A DNA stretch of 64,000 nucleotides, from the NCBI GenBank assembly GCA_017399305.1, contig JAFQDK010000021.1:1-64000 (forward strand), written 5' to 3'. The notes under the pieces were generated by a model. The model had not been told where the DNA came from, ran no database searches, and saw nothing but the letters and a program-made list of their open reading frames with translations. This DNA comes from Clostridia bacterium (lineage in GTDB: Bacteria > Bacillota > Clostridia > Oscillospirales > CAG-272). A program made the translations under genes and the position numbers. Of the stretch, positions 15,921 through 23,265 are shown in pieces. Positions within the stretch are counted from its first letter, which is position 1. Each line of letters starts with the position of its first letter.

Positions 15921-17351
15921 ATGCAGCTTTATAATACTTTGACAAGACGTAAAGATGAGTTTGTTACAAATGAGCCAGGCAAGGTAAAAATGTATACCTG
16001 CGGTCCGACAGTATATCACTATGCACATATCGGAAATCTTCGCAGTTATATAATGGAGGATGTACTCGAAAAGTATTTCCGTTATTCGGGCTATGATGTA
16101 ACACGTGTTATGAATATCACCGATGTAGGACATCTTTCAAGCGATGCTGACACCGGCGAAGACAAGATGCTTAAGGGTGCGCGTCGCGAAAAGAAGACGG
16201 TAATGGAAATTGCAAAGTTCTATACCGACGCTTTCTTTGCTGATTGCGAAAAGCTTAATATCAAAACTCCCGATGTGGTTGCCCCTGCCACTACCTGTAT
16301 TGATGAGTTTATCAAGGTTATTGAGGTTCTCATTGAAAAAGGCTATGCATATGAGGCAGGCGGAAATATTTATTTCGACACTTCAAAGCTTGAGCAGTAC
16401 TATGTTTTCAATGATTTTCGTGAGGAGGATCTTGAGGTAGGTGTCCGCGAGGGTGTTGAAGAGGACGGAAACAAGCGCAATAAGGCCGATTTTGTTCTTT
16501 GGTTCACAAAGTCCAAGTTCGATGACCAGGAGCTTAAGTGGGACAGCCCTTGGGGTGTTGGATATCCCGGTTGGCATATCGAGTGCTCATGTATCAGCAT
16601 GAAGCATCTTGGTGATACCCTTGACATTCACTGCGGCGGTATTGACAATGCTTTCCCCCATCACACAAACGAGATTGCACAGAGCGAGGCTTATATCGGC
16701 CACAAGTGGTGTAATTATTGGTTCCATGTTCATCATCTGAACACAAATTCGGGCAAGATGTCAAAGTCGAGCGGCGAGTTCCTCACAGTTTCTCTGCTTG
16801 AGAGCAAGGGATATAATCCACTTGTATACAGACTTTTCTGCCTCCAGTCACATTATCGCAAGTCGCTTGTATTCTCATATGAAAACCTTGACAATGCAGT
16901 TGCGGCGTACAATAAGATAGTTGCGCGCATTGCGTCACTTCTCAAGGCAGAGCAGGGCGAGATTGACAAGGCGGCATTTGATTCGCTTAAAGCTGGTTTC
17001 TGTGCGGCGCTTGATAATGACCTCAATACATCTCTCAGCGTTACCGCTGTCTATGACGTACTTAAGGCAGACACTACTCCTGCTACAAAGATTGCGCTTA
17101 TCAATGACTTTGACTATGTTTTAGGTCTTGACCTTGTTAAGGCGGCTCAGGCTGCACTTGATGCTGAATCTGCACAGAACACATCAGACGATCCTTTTGT
17201 GCAGGAGATTGAGGCAAAGATTGCAGAGCGTGCCGATGCAAAGAAGAACAAGGATTATGCAAGAGCAGATGCAATTCGCGCAGAGTTGCTTGAAAAGGGC
17301 GTAGTTTTGGTCGATACCAAAGAGGGAACAACATATAAAATCGAAAAATAA
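15921..17351 (+). CDS. cysS: Cysteinyl-tRNA synthetase
   Basis: A 476-residue class I synthetase. Zinc and active-site features are visible: M-Y-T-C-G-P-T-V-Y, the HIGH-like H-I-G-N at about 37-40, G-W-H-I-E-C-S with the zinc Cys, D-I-H-C-G-G-I-D and H-H-T-N-E-I-A. The KMSKS loop is G-K-M-S-K-S-S-G-E. The C-terminal anticodon-binding domain ends with I-A-E-R-A-D-A-K-K-N-K-D-Y-A-R-A-D and the small L-L-E-K-G-V domain. Length is normal. The preceding cysE ends 17 bases upstream; the arrangement cysE-cysS is widespread in Firmicutes. Confidence 0.96.
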   Translation: MQLYNTLTRRKDEFVTNEPGKVKMYTCGPTVYHYAHIGNLRSYIMEDVLEKYFRYSGYDVTRVMNITDVGHLSSDADTGEDKMLKGARREKKTVMEIAKFYTDAFFADCEKLNIKTPDVVAPATTCIDEFIKVIEVLIEKGYAYEAGGNIYFDTSKLEQYYVFNDFREEDLEVGVREGVEEDGNKRNKADFVLWFTKSKFDDQELKWDSPWGVGYPGWHIECSCISMKHLGDTLDIHCGGIDNAFPHHTNEIAQSEAYIGHKWCNYWFHVHHLNTNSGKMSKSSGEFLTVSLLESKGYNPLVYRLFCLQSHYRKSLVFSYENLDNAVAAYNKIVARIASLLKAEQGEIDKAAFDSLKAGFCAALDNDLNTSLSVTAVYDVLKADTTPATKIALINDFDYVLGLDLVKAAQAALDAESAQNTSDDPFVQEIEAKIAERADAKKNKDYARADAIRAELLEKGVVLVDTKEGTTYKIEK

Positions 17352-17352
17352 T

Positions 17353-17904
17353 ATGATTGATTTATTAGATATGCACAAGGCGTTCATCCGCGCTCATCTT
17401 GGCGCGGGTGATGTCGCCGTAGATTTTACAATGGGCAACGGCAATGATACAGAGTTTCTCTGTAGAACTGTCGGTGAAAATGGCAAAGTATATGCTTTTG
17501 ATATTCAGGCAGATGCGGTTGAATCGACAAGAAACAGACTTGAAGGATGCGGCTTTTCTAATTATACCCTCATTCATGACAGCCATGCCAATGTGCTTGA
17601 ACATGTAAAGGAAAAGTTCAAAGCAGGTATGTTCAATCTCGGTTATCTTCCGGGACATGGACATCATGAGGTTACTACAAAGCGTGAGAGTACGCTTGCT
17701 GCGGTTAAAGGCGCGATGAGTCTGATGGATAAGGACGCTGTGTTGCTTGTCGCAGTTTATCCCGGACATGAAGAGGGCAAGCTTGAGGGCGAGATGCTTG
17801 AGGAATACTTCGGAGGCATCAGTCGTTTTGAGTATTGCATCACCAAGGTCAATATTGTTAATTCTCCCACATCTCCATTCTTTTTCGTAATCGAAACTAA
17901 GTAA
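17353..17904 (+). CDS. mnmM: MnmM/YtqB-type SAM-dependent methyltransferase
   Basis: A 183-residue class I methyltransferase of the family formerly called rRNA_methylase (YtqB), now linked to the last methylation step making mnm5s2U34 in tRNA. The Rossmann SAM site is D-F-T-M-G-N-G-N-D-T at about 24-33 with the acidic residue D-I-Q after beta-2. The family hallmark N-L-G-Y-L-P-G is followed by H-G-H-H-E-V-T-T, and V-A-V-Y-P-G-H-E-E-G is near residue 134. There is no clear ribosome binding site: the start is two bases after the cysS stop, suggesting coupling. A tRNA role would fit its position behind a tRNA synthetase. Confidence 0.85.
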   Translation: MIDLLDMHKAFIRAHLGAGDVAVDFTMGNGNDTEFLCRTVGENGKVYAFDIQADAVESTRNRLEGCGFSNYTLIHDSHANVLEHVKEKFKAGMFNLGYLPGHGHHEVTTKRESTLAAVKGAMSLMDKDAVLLVAVYPGHEEGKLEGEMLEEYFGGISRFEYCITKVNIVNSPTSPFFFVIETK

Positions 17905-17915
17905 AAGAGGTAAAA

Positions 17916-19139
17916 ATGCAAAATAATGCAAGAAGAGAAATAAACCCGATTGCGTTGTTCTTTATCGTTTTCTTTGGAGTATCCGCACTGATATGCGGTA
18001 TTTTCGCGCTGGATTTCTTCAGTACAGATAAGCGTGGATCGGTTAAATACGTGATAGGCGATGAGGAATACAAACTTTCGGGCGACGATGCATATTCGCA
18101 AAATGGTGATATTCTGATTTGCTTTGACGATATCGCAACGCTTTGCGGGATGACCGTTACTGGTTCATCAAACAGCAAGGTTTTCTATGCTGAAAATTCA
18201 AATCAGAAGATAAAGTTTTCGGATGACAGCCGCATCGCTATTATTAATGACAGTGATAAAGATATGCTCAGCCCTGCAGAAATGCGCGGAGGCAAGGTGT
18301 ATGTTCCGCTTGATTTTGTAGAGAGCTATATGGGCGGTATCGGTGTTGAGATTGAAAAAAACACCGTCACCATAACGCGCGGTGAGTATAATGCCAGCAC
18401 AAAGGATAATCCTATTTATGCCGATGCGACATTTACCGGCGGTGACGATGATCCGATCTCGCCTTCTACAGGCGACAATGGGGTTTCCCCGACATACACG
18501 TTCGTTACCGATCTTTCGGCGTTTGAGCAGTATATGAACCCAGAAGACAAGGATGCCTTTTTGATACTTGTCAACCGTGAAAAGCCGATAGATGAGAACT
18601 ATGCTCCGTCAAATCTGGTTGATATTACAAATGTCCGTAAGGATGGCAGAAGCGAAAAAATGGTTGAAACGGCAGAAAAGGCATTGCAGGCTCTTTATAT
18701 TGAGATGCAAGCGGCCGGATATACTGACGTTTCCGTCACAAGCGGTTACCGTTCATATAAGAAGCAGGTATCGCTGTATAACACATATACTGAGCGCGAA
18801 ATGAGTGAGAATAACATCTCGCGTGAGGAAGCGCAAAAGATAGTTGACACTTATTCGGCAAAGCCCGGTGCAAGCGAGCATCAGACAGGTCTTTGCTGTG
18901 ATATGCACAATCTCGGCAGCGCTTCACAAAAGTTTGCAGAGGAAGAAGTATATACATGGCTTATAGAGAATTGCTATAAATTTGGTTTTGTTCTTCGCTT
19001 CCCCGAGGGAAAAGAGGATATTACGGGATATAGCTTTGAGCCATGGCATTATCGCTTTGTAGGACGCTATCACGCAAGTGAGATGCACCGTCTTGATATG
19101 TGCCTTGAAGAATATATCGAGTACCTTGATGCACAGTAA
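17916..19139 (+). CDS. Membrane-anchored VanY-type D-Ala-D-Ala carboxypeptidase
   Basis: A 407-residue extracellular carboxypeptidase anchored by one N-terminal helix (NPIALFFIVFFGVSALICG, about 10-30). Residues 45-155 resemble a copper-amine-oxidase-like N-terminal domain (V-Y-V-P-L-D-F-V-E-S-Y). An acidic/polar linker follows. The VanY/MEROPS M15B domain occupies about 230-395: V-T-S-G-Y-R-S-Y-K-K-Q, then G-A-S-E-H-Q-T-G-L-C-C-D-M with His and Asp zinc ligands, and E-P-W-H-Y-R-F-V-G with the catalytic Glu and third His. It would trim terminal D-Ala from stem peptides. No van resistance genes are nearby, so this is wall housekeeping. It ends the long operon. Confidence 0.93.
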   Translation: MQNNARREINPIALFFIVFFGVSALICGIFALDFFSTDKRGSVKYVIGDEEYKLSGDDAYSQNGDILICFDDIATLCGMTVTGSSNSKVFYAENSNQKIKFSDDSRIAIINDSDKDMLSPAEMRGGKVYVPLDFVESYMGGIGVEIEKNTVTITRGEYNASTKDNPIYADATFTGGDDDPISPSTGDNGVSPTYTFVTDLSAFEQYMNPEDKDAFLILVNREKPIDENYAPSNLVDITNVRKDGRSEKMVETAEKALQALYIEMQAAGYTDVSVTSGYRSYKKQVSLYNTYTEREMSENNISREEAQKIVDTYSAKPGASEHQTGLCCDMHNLGSASQKFAEEEVYTWLIENCYKFGFVLRFPEGKEDITGYSFEPWHYRFVGRYHASEMHRLDMCLEEYIEYLDAQ

Positions 19140-19142
19140 AAA

Positions 19143-19175
19143 AAGCCCTGAACTTATTTAAGTTCAGGGCTTTTG
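19143..19175 (+). terminator. Rho-independent terminator of the long operon
   Basis: A 13-bp perfect stem (aagccctgaactt / aagttcagggctt) with a short AT loop and a T-rich tail. It begins four bases after the VanY-type stop codon. Confidence 0.93.
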
Positions 19176-19183
19176 TTTTGTTC

Positions 19184-19214
19184 ATGCGGGACGTCGAGGA
19201 CGCCGTTCCCTACA
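19184..19214. repeat. Dispersed GTAGGG-type repeat
   Basis: On the minus strand this 31-bp GC-rich piece begins TGTAGGGAACGGCG and ends GTCCCGCAT. It sits between two convergent genes, next to a terminator. Its start resembles the end of the element at 690-766. I recall near-identical short repeats scattered between genes of uncultured Clostridia; copy number in this genome cannot be seen. Confidence 0.5.
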
Positions 19215-19227
19215 TAGTGAATTGTTT

Positions 19228-20049
19228 TTAAAACTCATCAAACGAAATGATATACCGCTCTGCGGTATTTTTTATTTCCGTTTGACTGTTTTCGCTTGTG
19301 CTGTCATATACGCCAATGGTATGCATACCGGCTTCTTTGGCTGTGCGGATGTTGTTGATGTTGTCGTCAACAAACACACATTCGCTTACAGGTTTGCCGA
19401 TTATTTTAGCGGCACTGTGGTATATTCTTTTATCGGATTTTGTAAGTCCGAAATCATCTGTTGACCATATCTTGTCAAACAAATCGTAGATGCCAAGGCG
19501 TTTGAAGCATGGGTCAAGAAGAAAATGTGGGCTTGCTGTAAGTACACAAAGGGTGTGTCCCTCACGGTGCAGACGCTTTATCACATCAATAGCAAATGGC
19601 TTTGCAGGTATGTTGTTTTCATATTCGCCGATCATCGCGTTCTTCATCATCTGCATCAGCTCGTCAACAGTTTTGTCAACGCCGAGCGATTGAATGTATT
19701 TTGCTGCTCCCTCATATCCAAGTGGAGTTATTATCTCAACAATATTGTCGGGATACTTTACTCCCATTTCATCAAGAAAACCTTTTGTACCGTTGTCGAG
19801 AGCATATACAGAATCTACCAGTGTTCCGTCCATGTCAAAGATGTAGGCTTCTTTTTCATGGAAAGCCTTTATCGCCATTGCAACCGATAGGACAAACACT
19901 ATCAAAAACAGAGCTCCTGCACTGATAGCGGTAACAAGCATATCCCATTTCATGAAAAATGCTTGCCACACGAAATATGCAATAGCAAATGCGGCGCCAA
20001 CGAGTACTGATTTAATAAATGTTTTAGTTATAACTCTGTTCATTTTCAT
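19228..20049 (-). CDS. Membrane-anchored HAD-family hydrolase
   Basis: A 273-residue protein with two N-terminal membrane helices (about 13-33 and 38-60) followed by a cytoplasmic HAD phosphatase of subfamily IA. Motif I is F-D-M-D-G-T-L-V-D with nucleophile D72 and acid/base D74, motif II V-L-T-A-S-P, motif III the Lys in T-K-S-D-K-R, motif IV F-V-D-D-N-I-N-N. All catalytic residues are present. A membrane-bound HAD of this type is unusual; the family more often occurs as soluble phosphoglycolate-like phosphatases. It overlaps the upstream CrtO-like gene by 26 bases, so they are co-translated. The start could also be the ATG two codons later. Confidence 0.85.
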   Translation of the reverse strand: MKMNRVITKTFIKSVLVGAAFAIAYFVWQAFFMKWDMLVTAISAGALFLIVFVLSVAMAIKAFHEKEAYIFDMDGTLVDSVYALDNGTKGFLDEMGVKYPDNIVEIITPLGYEGAAKYIQSLGVDKTVDELMQMMKNAMIGEYENNIPAKPFAIDVIKRLHREGHTLCVLTASPHFLLDPCFKRLGIYDLFDKIWSTDDFGLTKSDKRIYHSAAKIIGKPVSECVFVDDNINNIRTAKEAGMHTIGVYDSTSENSQTEIKNTAERYIISFDEF

Positions 20050-20614
20050 TTGATTTCTTTCTGTTGCGTCTTTCGTTGAGTCTGAGCACTATTGGGCGAT
20101 TGTATCTTTGCACAATTATAAATTGTGCGTCGAAAAGCATTGCGGCGATTGCCGTTATAATAAATGCCGGAAAGCATCCCCAGATAAACGCAAAAAGAAT
20201 ACTTGTTACAGATATGATTTCGTTTATCCAGTGGTCAAGTTCGCTCTTTGCCATGGTAGTTGCGAGCTGTTCAAGCGTTCTGGTTTGAAAGTTAAAAGAG
20301 GCAGGATCAAAAGTGAGGACTTTGTCTTTCCATTTTCTCACTTTCAGCAGCTTGTAAAGCGGCTTTTCAAAAGCGCGTTGCTTGTACCATGGGTGATTAT
20401 AGTTAATCTTGAAAAGCTTTGTGATATCGCCCATGATTATACGAAGTCCGAAGTGATAAAGAATCATAAATGAAACAATACCGACCCATAAAACCGTAGA
20501 GCTGTCATGAGTGCCGCTGTAATATAAGACAAAGCATACAGCGGCAATTATCGCTGTTAATGCCATTACGCTGTACATAAATATGGCAGGTCCGCTAAGC
20601 TTTGATTTCTTCAT
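20024..20614 (-). CDS. CrtO-like glycosyl-carotenoid acyltransferase family membrane protein
   Basis: A 196-residue protein with about four hydrophobic helices. The middle W-Y-K-Q-R-A-F-E-K, Y-K-L-L-K-V-R-K-W-K-D-K, K-S-E-L-D-H-W-I-N and C-terminal I-I-V-Q-R-Y-N-R-P-I-V-L-R-L match my memory of staphylococcal CrtO, which acylates glucosyl-diaponeurosporenoate in staphyloxanthin synthesis. No carotenoid genes are in the window, and gut Clostridia usually lack that pathway, so the real acceptor is probably another membrane glycolipid or wall intermediate (inference). AAAGGAAG sets the start. The gene overlaps and probably works with the membrane HAD gene downstream. Confidence 0.75.
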   Translation of the reverse strand: MKKSKLSGPAIFMYSVMALTAIIAAVCFVLYYSGTHDSSTVLWVGIVSFMILYHFGLRIIMGDITKLFKINYNHPWYKQRAFEKPLYKLLKVRKWKDKVLTFDPASFNFQTRTLEQLATTMAKSELDHWINEIISVTSILFAFIWGCFPAFIITAIAAMLFDAQFIIVQRYNRPIVLRLNERRNRKKSNENEQSYN

Positions 20615-20673
20615 ATATGCTTCCTTTCAAAAAGTCATGCCACTTTACTTAAAACTGATAAATACAGATGTAA

Positions 20674-21612
20674 TTAACCAATCTGTCCAAATACTTCTCC
20701 ATCATATGTTGAAACATTACATCCGCACTCGTTAATATAATCACCGAAGCCTGCTTCTGCTCTTATAATGTAATACTCGCCACATTGAACAGCTACTATG
20801 CTATATTCATCAGAAAGGTTAAGCGCTTTGCGGGCTATTTCTATTGCTTCATCAGCAGAAACGTATACCCCGGGCTCAATTTGTTTTTGCTTATTATTCC
20901 AGTCATCCCAGAATATGTAAGTTCTTTTTCTTTGGTGTTCATTCAGATATGCTTCTAATCTTGTCAGTTTTACCATCATGGATGCAACCATACTCTGGTC
21001 ATAATCCTCAACTGCTTTTTCTAAGGCGTCAACATAACCGTTTATTTCCTCAGGTGAAGGGTAATAAACTTCCTCCACCACTTCATCAGGCTTGTTTTTG
21101 TGTGCTTCTATGATTTCTTCAAGCTTTAATTCCTGCTCTTCGGTTAAAACAAAACCATCCAATTTGGTTTGTGAAGAGGTGATAAAAGCGTCATCATCCT
21201 CATCGTTTTCAACTGCATATTCGAGCGATTGTATGATATCATTTACTTCTTTTGTCTTGTCGCTCAGTTCTTGTTCCAAGTCGGCTATTAAATCCGAAAT
21301 GGCGCTCTGATTATATTGAGCAATCTCATCATAGTAATCATTTGCTGCTTTAAGGTCGTTTTTGTCAAGAGCTTCTTTAACATCGAGATAAAGTTCAAGA
21401 CCTTCTAAAAGGTCAGCAAAATCATCATCGTCATGACCTTCCTGTATTGCAGTCTTACCGTAAGTCAATGCTACGTCAACCTGATTGTTTTCAATAGCTG
21501 TGTAAGTTTTTTCAACCATTTCATTTATAATTTGTTCTGAAATGGAGTTGTCATCACATCCTGCTACCGAAATCAGTATCATAGCCGCCAATAGAACACA
21601 TAGTTTTTTCAT
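20674..21612 (-). CDS. Putative lipoprotein, helical, unknown function
   Basis: A 312-residue protein starting M-K-K-L-C-V-L-L-A-A with a lipobox V-A-G-C and lipidated C19; GGAGG stands 8 bases before the ATG. The mature part is very acidic and mostly helical: a repeat-like region E-N-N-Q-V-D-V-A-L-T-Y-G-K and K-N-D-L-K-A-A-N-D-Y-Y suggests degenerate TPR-like hairpins, then coiled-coil L-I-A-D-L-E-Q-E-L-S. The C-terminal part, with D-E-A-I-E-I-A-R-K-A-L and S-I-V-A-V-Q-C-G-E-Y-Y-I-I-R-A, looks PepSY-like and contains the cysteine pair E-C-G-C-N-V. I do not recognise the family. It is 59 bases before the CrtO-like gene on the same strand. Confidence 0.8.
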   Translation of the reverse strand: MKKLCVLLAAMILISVAGCDDNSISEQIINEMVEKTYTAIENNQVDVALTYGKTAIQEGHDDDDFADLLEGLELYLDVKEALDKNDLKAANDYYDEIAQYNQSAISDLIADLEQELSDKTKEVNDIIQSLEYAVENDEDDDAFITSSQTKLDGFVLTEEQELKLEEIIEAHKNKPDEVVEEVYYPSPEEINGYVDALEKAVEDYDQSMVASMMVKLTRLEAYLNEHQRKRTYIFWDDWNNKQKQIEPGVYVSADEAIEIARKALNLSDEYSIVAVQCGEYYIIRAEAGFGDYINECGCNVSTYDGEVFGQIG

Positions 21613-21669
21613 TTGTTAACCTCCATATATATATTATTAAAATGCCATAAAGCATCTTTATTTGCTTGG

Positions 21670-22026
21670 TTAAACGCCTAATATATAAAAGCCTTTGCAA
21701 TCCGAATCGAGAATTGCTTTTTCAAGCCACTTCAGTAAAACCGTATATTCTTTGGGATTGTCTGTTTTGATTCTCTCAAACATTGTTTTTGCCTGCTCTT
21801 TTGTGTAGTAGTTTCTGCCGCATCCGTCAAATCTCTTTTCGCCGTTTGGCGTTTCTGTAGGCTCCAGATACTTTAAGTATTCTTTGAAAAAGGCAACGTC
21901 ATTGCTAAACGGGACGAATAAAGAGTCTTCGTGACATAAAGAAAATCGAAAATACTGAAATTCAAAATGAGCATTGTTCGTTTTCTCGTTATATGAGGCG
22001 AAAATTGGTGTTTCTTTTTTCAGCAT
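21670..22026 (-). CDS. Small hypothetical protein
   Basis: An open frame of about 118 residues, soluble, with F-E-F-Q-Y-F-R-F-S-L, N-D-V-A-F-F-K-E-Y-L-K-Y-L and a short C-terminal K-W-L-E-K-A-I-L-D-S. Three cysteines are scattered. There is no strong ribosome binding site; ATG 22026 or TTG 22032 could start it, so the start is uncertain. It lies between a lipoprotein and an RlmD-type gene on the same strand. I do not recognise the family; codon use looks like neighbours, and the protein is not a shadow of another gene. Confidence 0.6.
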   Translation of the reverse strand: MLKKETPIFASYNEKTNNAHFEFQYFRFSLCHEDSLFVPFSNDVAFFKEYLKYLEPTETPNGEKRFDGCGRNYYTKEQAKTMFERIKTDNPKEYTVLLKWLEKAILDSDCKGFYILGV

Positions 22027-22086
22027 GAGCAAACTATATGTTTTGGGTACGGTAACATATTGACCGATTAAGATTTTACGGAATGT

Positions 22087-23232
22087 TTATTCTTTATCCA
22101 GTAGCACAACACACTCAACGTGCTTTGTATATGGGAACATATCAACAGGGCGAGCGGTAATTGCTTTATATCCGTTTTTGGTGAGGAAATACAAATCTCT
22201 TGCAAGCGTTTCGGGGTTGCAGGAAATGTAAACGATTTTCTTGGGCGAAAGGGTAACGAGTGATTTCAAAAACTGCTTTGAGCAGCCGGCGCGCGGAGGG
22301 TCGGTGAACACAACGTCGGCATTTTCGCCCGCGTTTGCCATTTCCTCCATGAACTCGCCTGCGTCACCGCAGATTACTTTGACATTGCCGATTTTATTGA
22401 GCTTTACATTTTCGGTTGCATTTTTTACCGCATCGGCATTTTGCTCGACAGAAAGCACCTCTTTTGCATTTTGAGATGCAATTATACCTATAGTACCAAC
22501 TCCGCAGTAAGCATCGATAACCGTTTCATCGCCGCTCAGATCTGCCATGTCGACAGCCGTTTGATAAAGCTTTTCGGTTTGCGTGGGGTTTATCTGGAAG
22601 AAAGAGCGTGCCGAAATGCGAAAATCATAACCGCAAAGGCGGTCAGTGATAAATCCGTCGCCGTAAAGTACAGTTTCCTCTTTGCCGAGAATAAGGTTCA
22701 GTCGGTCGGTACTGATGTTTCGCGTGATTGTGGTTATTTCCGGGCAGCGTTTTACAAGCGCTTCAACAAAGTTTTTTACTGCAGGGAATGCGCCTTTGCC
22801 CGTGCCAAGCGAAACGAGGATCTCTCCGGTAGCTTTGCCTATACGTATGGTTACAAATCGCAGGAAACCGCTTCCGCTTATTTCATCGTATGTGCGGAGC
22901 TTGAAGGATGGGAGCAGTGATTTTATCGTTTTCATTATGCGTGTAGCGCGCTCATCTTCAAGCGCACATGAATCGGTTTTAGCGATATGTCCGGATGAGG
23001 ATTGCCATATTCCGCTGATGACCTGTCCACGCGAGAATCCAAGAGCAGTGCTTATCTTACAGCGATAGTGCAAGGGCTCGTCCATGCCTACGATGGGCTC
23101 AACGCGGCAGTATCTGCCGAGCAGCTTTATAACGGTGCGCTGCTTGTAGGAAAGTTGCTGTTTGTATGTTACATCAAGTTGACAGCCGCCGCATTTTTTG
23201 TATATAGGACAGCGAAAATTTTCGTTAGCCAT
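22087..23232 (-). CDS. RlmD/RumA-family RNA m5U methyltransferase lacking TRAM domain
   Basis: A 381-residue methyltransferase of the RumA/RlmD/TrmA superfamily forming 5-methyluridine in rRNA. The 4Fe-4S ligands start directly at the N-terminus: C-P-I-Y-K-K-C-G-G-C and later D-S-C-A-L-E. The SAM motif is D-A-Y-C-G-V-G-T-I-G, then F-T-D-P-P-R-A-G-C (motif IV) and I-S-C-N-P-E-T-L with the catalytic cysteine. C-terminal P-V-D-M-F-P-Y-T-K-H-V-E is classic. Unlike its neighbour it has no N-terminal TRAM RNA-binding domain and is about 75 residues shorter. Tandem position suggests duplication. The exact uridine cannot be read from sequence. Confidence 0.92.
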   Translation of the reverse strand: MANENFRCPIYKKCGGCQLDVTYKQQLSYKQRTVIKLLGRYCRVEPIVGMDEPLHYRCKISTALGFSRGQVISGIWQSSSGHIAKTDSCALEDERATRIMKTIKSLLPSFKLRTYDEISGSGFLRFVTIRIGKATGEILVSLGTGKGAFPAVKNFVEALVKRCPEITTITRNISTDRLNLILGKEETVLYGDGFITDRLCGYDFRISARSFFQINPTQTEKLYQTAVDMADLSGDETVIDAYCGVGTIGIIASQNAKEVLSVEQNADAVKNATENVKLNKIGNVKVICGDAGEFMEEMANAGENADVVFTDPPRAGCSKQFLKSLVTLSPKKIVYISCNPETLARDLYFLTKNGYKAITARPVDMFPYTKHVECVVLLDKE

Positions 23233-23265
23233 AGTTGTTTTTGTTCTTTCTTAAGAAAGAATACT

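Noticed and set aside
17916..19139. Vancomycin resistance determinant
   Set aside because: The VanY-type domain alone, without vanHAX or vanRS, is an ordinary wall carboxypeptidase.
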